Shown here one piece after another: positions 46,928 to 48,995 of a stretch of DNA of 48,995 bases. The stretch comes from Thermoleophilia bacterium (GTDB lineage: Bacteria > Actinomycetota > Thermoleophilia > Gaiellales > JAICJC01). The notes under the pieces are model-generated. The model saw only the letters and a program-made list of their open reading frames with translations, did not search any database and was not told the DNA's origin. A program made the position numbers and the translations under genes. Within the stretch, counting starts at the first letter, position 1. The number at the start of each line of letters is the position of its first letter. The stretch lies in assembly GCA_025928435.1 (NCBI GenBank), contig JAICJM010000004.1:1-48995 (forward strand), in the 5' to 3' direction.

Positions 46928-48406
46928 ATGTCTGCTCGCCGTGTTCTGCCCGCAACGTCCATGACCGCGTACTGGTCGGCGGTTGGCGCACTCAGCGTCG
47001 CGTACTTCACGCTGGGCAACGATGTCGTCGCCCAGCACGTCATCTATGAGATCTTCGGGGTCGTCGGCGTGGCGGCCGTTGCGGTGGGCATTCATCGTTA
47101 CCGGCCGTCGGGGCACGCCTGGAAACTGGTTCTTGCAGGCCTCGCCTTGTGGGTCGGCGGCGATACATACTGGAACCTCCATCGCCTGGTGCTCGGCATC
47201 GAAGCGCCGTTCCCGTCGCCGGCCGACGCGCTGTACGTGACCGCCTACCTGCCGCTGATCGCGGCCATCATCCTCGCGGGGCGGCACGGCCGTCCTCGAA
47301 CCGGCGATGTTGTTGACGCCGGTATCGTCGGACTCGCGGCCGGACTCGGAGTCTGGGTGATCGCGATCCTGCCGGCCGTGCGCGCGCACCAGTCGTCGCT
47401 TCTGGCCTCCGTCATCGCCGATGCCTACCCCACCATGGATTGCATCCTGGCGATCGCGCTTGCCCAACTGCTGTTCACGCGCGCGCGCACCGCGGCTCTC
47501 AACCTGCTTGTCGCCGCGTTCACCGTGGTTCTGGCGACCGATGCCGGCTACACCTGGCTTCGCGCCCACGACGCGTTCACGGTCACGTCGCCGGTCAACG
47601 TCGGGTACTTCTGGTTCTACATGCTCCTCGGCGGCGCTGCGCTTTCGCCGACGATGACCTCGCTCACGCCTCCTCAGGCGTCAGACGATGGCCGTCGCGA
47701 CTTCGGCCGACTGTCGAAGGCTCGGCTCGCCCTACTCGCGGCGGCCGTGCTCGCGAGCCCGATCGCGATGGTCACAAACGGCCAGGACTACGACGCGATC
47801 GACATCCGGGTTACTGGCGCCGTCACTGGACTGCTCAGCATTCTTGTCCTCGTGCGACTCGCGATCCTCTTCGTCGACCGCGACGTCCTCGACCGTCGAC
47901 GCCGAGAATCGGAATCGCAGCTGCAAACGATGGCCTTCCAAGACCCGCTGACCGGACTCGCAAACCGACCCGCCCTCTTCGCAGCGATCAACGACACCCT
48001 CCATGTCTGCGGGGCACATCGACGGTTCGCGCTCCTGTTCATCGACCTCGACGGATTCAAAGCCGTCAACGACTCAAACGGCCACCTCGAAGGCGACCGC
48101 GTCCTGCGCGAGGCAGCTCGCCGCCTGACCGCCGCGGTGCGACCCCACGACATCGTCGCCCGCCACGGAGGCGACGAGTTCATCGTCCTGCTCCGACACC
48201 TCACCCCCGACAGCACACACCTCGACGCCGTCACCAGCCGAATCGCCGCGGCGCTAGCAGCCACCCCATCCGCGCCCCCGGTCAGCGCAAGCATCGGCAT
48301 CGCGATCTACCCCGCAGACGGCACCACGCCGGATGAGTTGATCCGCGCTGCCGACCAACAGATGTACAAATCCAAGGCGGCCGGTCGCGCGTCACGGGCG
48401 GCATAG
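46928..48406 (+). CDS. Membrane diguanylate cyclase (GGDEF)
   Basis: A 492-residue protein. About nine or ten membrane segments occupy residues 15-315. A coiled linker (VDRDVLDRRRRESESQLQTM) leads to a GGDEF domain: FQDPLTGLANRPAL, LFIDLDGFKAVNDSNGHLEGD, an I-site R-x-x-D (RPHD, 405-408) and the active-site RHGGDEFIV (414-418), then SASIGIAIYPADG and ADQQMYKSKAAGR. All catalytic residues and the allosteric inhibition site are present, so it should make c-di-GMP. It is divergent from the ICMT gene and close to the HD-GYP protein. Confidence 0.92.
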   Translation: MSARRVLPATSMTAYWSAVGALSVAYFTLGNDVVAQHVIYEIFGVVGVAAVAVGIHRYRPSGHAWKLVLAGLALWVGGDTYWNLHRLVLGIEAPFPSPADALYVTAYLPLIAAIILAGRHGRPRTGDVVDAGIVGLAAGLGVWVIAILPAVRAHQSSLLASVIADAYPTMDCILAIALAQLLFTRARTAALNLLVAAFTVVLATDAGYTWLRAHDAFTVTSPVNVGYFWFYMLLGGAALSPTMTSLTPPQASDDGRRDFGRLSKARLALLAAAVLASPIAMVTNGQDYDAIDIRVTGAVTGLLSILVLVRLAILFVDRDVLDRRRRESESQLQTMAFQDPLTGLANRPALFAAINDTLHVCGAHRRFALLFIDLDGFKAVNDSNGHLEGDRVLREAARRLTAAVRPHDIVARHGGDEFIVLLRHLTPDSTHLDAVTSRIAAALAATPSAPPVSASIGIAIYPADGTTPDELIRAADQQMYKSKAAGRASRAA

Positions 48407-48736
48407 ACCGGCACCGCGTGGCGGGCCCGCGCCTCCCGCGTGAGTTGGCGCCGGTTGTGATCGCGGGTCGACTTGAGAACCGCTCGGGCCGCGACCGCGC
48501 ATGCGAACGGCTCGAGACATTTGGAGGCTGCCGAAGAACGGCGCTGGGGGCGCGGGCGGCCTCCGCGGGGAGTCGGAAGACAGCTGCCCTCTATCCCCTG
48601 CTCATGGGGGAGTGGAAGCACTCCTTTCAGGGATTTACGGCCGAGGCGGCGTGTCAGAGACTGGGATCGCCCCCTTCGTCGCACCGGTGCCGTTCGTGCC
48701 GGACGGCATCCTCCTCCGGCCCCTGAGGAGCTCCAC
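48407..48736. other. Non-coding stretch with a small hairpin
   Basis: About 330 bases with no convincing gene. A hairpin GGAGTG-GAAG-CACTCC at 48609-48624 followed by TTT could be a terminator, though it is 200 bases past the GGDEF stop. I compared the region by eye with c-di-GMP and c-di-AMP riboswitch consensus motifs and saw no match. GAGGAG at about 48725 is a good ribosome site for the ATG at 48737. Confidence 0.35.
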
Positions 48737-48995
48737 ATGTCTCGGATTCGCGTTGGCACGCGGCGGCGCGCCGTGCAGCATCGCGGTGCTGGTCAATCCG
48801 GCCAAACAGTGCCGCTGCTTGGTTGTTCATGACCGGGCTGCTCGGCGTCTGCGCGCCGCAGACGCGGCGACGGTTGCCGGCGCCGACGCCATCCCCAGCG
48901 GCAGCTGGCAGTCGGCCGCCCGGACGTACACCGCCAAGAACGACGAGCAGGGCGACCAGGTCTCCGTCAGCTACAACGGTACCGATAGCGTCACC
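48737..48995 (+). CDS. Start of a probable secreted protein, frame disrupted, cut by right edge
   Basis: The ATG at 48737 has a good ribosome site (GAGGAG) and gives a basic start MSRIRVGTRRRA, but this frame stops at 48832. The frame open to the window end (codons starting at multiples of 3, for example GTG 48786) reads ADAATVAGADAIPSGSWQ then SAARTYTAKNDEQGDQVSVS, which looks like the mature start of an exported beta-rich protein. A single frameshift around 48790-48880 would join them. This may be a sequencing error or a real mutation. The mature part faintly resembles the first strands of actinobacterial RTX-type calcium-binding proteins. Confidence 0.35.

Noticed and set aside
48407..48736. 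Possible c-di-GMP or c-di-AMP riboswitch after the GGDEF gene
   Set aside because: No match by eye to the conserved core of either class; only a simple hairpin is visible.
1..48995. CRISPR array, prophage or transposase genes
   Set aside because: No regularly spaced repeats, phage structural genes or transposase motifs were seen on either strand.

Overview
The window is about 49 kb of very GC-rich DNA with many GTG starts, short intergenic gaps and long runs of ATGA/GTGA/TGATG gene overlaps. Together with the gene content (dTDP-rhamnose genes, a Mo-hydroxylase operon, an ECF sigma factor with a propeller-type membrane partner, a DUF5317 domain, many c-di-GMP proteins) this suggests an actinobacterium, most likely of the Thermoleophilia/Gaiellales/Solirubrobacterales kind. 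The taxonomic guess is inference from style and content; no rRNA or tRNA gene was seen.

Layout. 1-4548: polysaccharide genes (two GT4 and one GT2 glycosyltransferase, one O-antigen ligase-like protein). 4729-6476: an alkyltransferase-like DNA repair protein, a PIG-L deacetylase and an Ig/FlgD-like secreted protein. 6544-14742: a sulfur block on the minus strand. A compact operon reads HIT protein, fumarate-reductase/aspartate-oxidase-like flavoprotein, two-subunit class I fumarase-type hydro-lyase, ComA-like phosphosulfolactate synthase, APS/PAPS reductase, APS kinase, ATP sulfurylase. Two tandem TauE/SafE exporters with their own shared upstream element follow. 14833-18778: a GT2 plus rmlB-rmlC-rmlD-rmlA operon for dTDP-L-rhamnose. 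18819-22041: ECF sigma factor with membrane propeller partner, a methyltransferase and a PilZ protein. 22333-25993: three-subunit molybdenum hydroxylase. 26004-30448: CAP protein, a response regulator with EAL domain, an SDR, an exonuclease remnant, and a PP2C/STAS partner-switching pair. 30445-34457: TetR/MFS efflux pair, a cNMP-binding protein, a DPM1-like GT2 and a DUF218 protein. 34383-39490: an amidase, a secreted protein, a flavin monooxygenase plus Rieske oxygenase pair, and an SDR. 39491-41867: a gene-poor, partly decayed stretch with a Tat-exported ferritin-like protein between two direct repeats. 41868-48406: a DUF5317-MFS fusion, HD-GYP and GGDEF proteins, a methyltransferase and a 30-residue mini-protein. 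The right edge holds the start of a probable secreted protein.

How the genes may work together. The most interesting part is 7448-14742. Sulfate activation and reduction to sulfite (Sat, CysC, CysH) are translationally coupled to an enzyme that adds sulfite to phosphoenolpyruvate (ComA), with no sulfite reductase in the block. Sulfolactate is the sulfonate analogue of malate, so the co-transcribed fumarase-type hydro-lyase and fumarate-reductase-like flavoprotein (with altered substrate-site motifs) could convert it to sulfoacrylate and then 3-sulfopropionate, with TauE-type permeases exporting the product. This is a hypothesis from gene order and sequence motifs, not something demonstrated here.

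Other themes are four c-di-GMP proteins (PilZ, EAL, HD-GYP, GGDEF), a dispersed family of GGGGACAGTCCCC palindromes, a 201-bp MITE-like inverted repeat in front of the Mo-hydroxylase operon, and several gene remnants.
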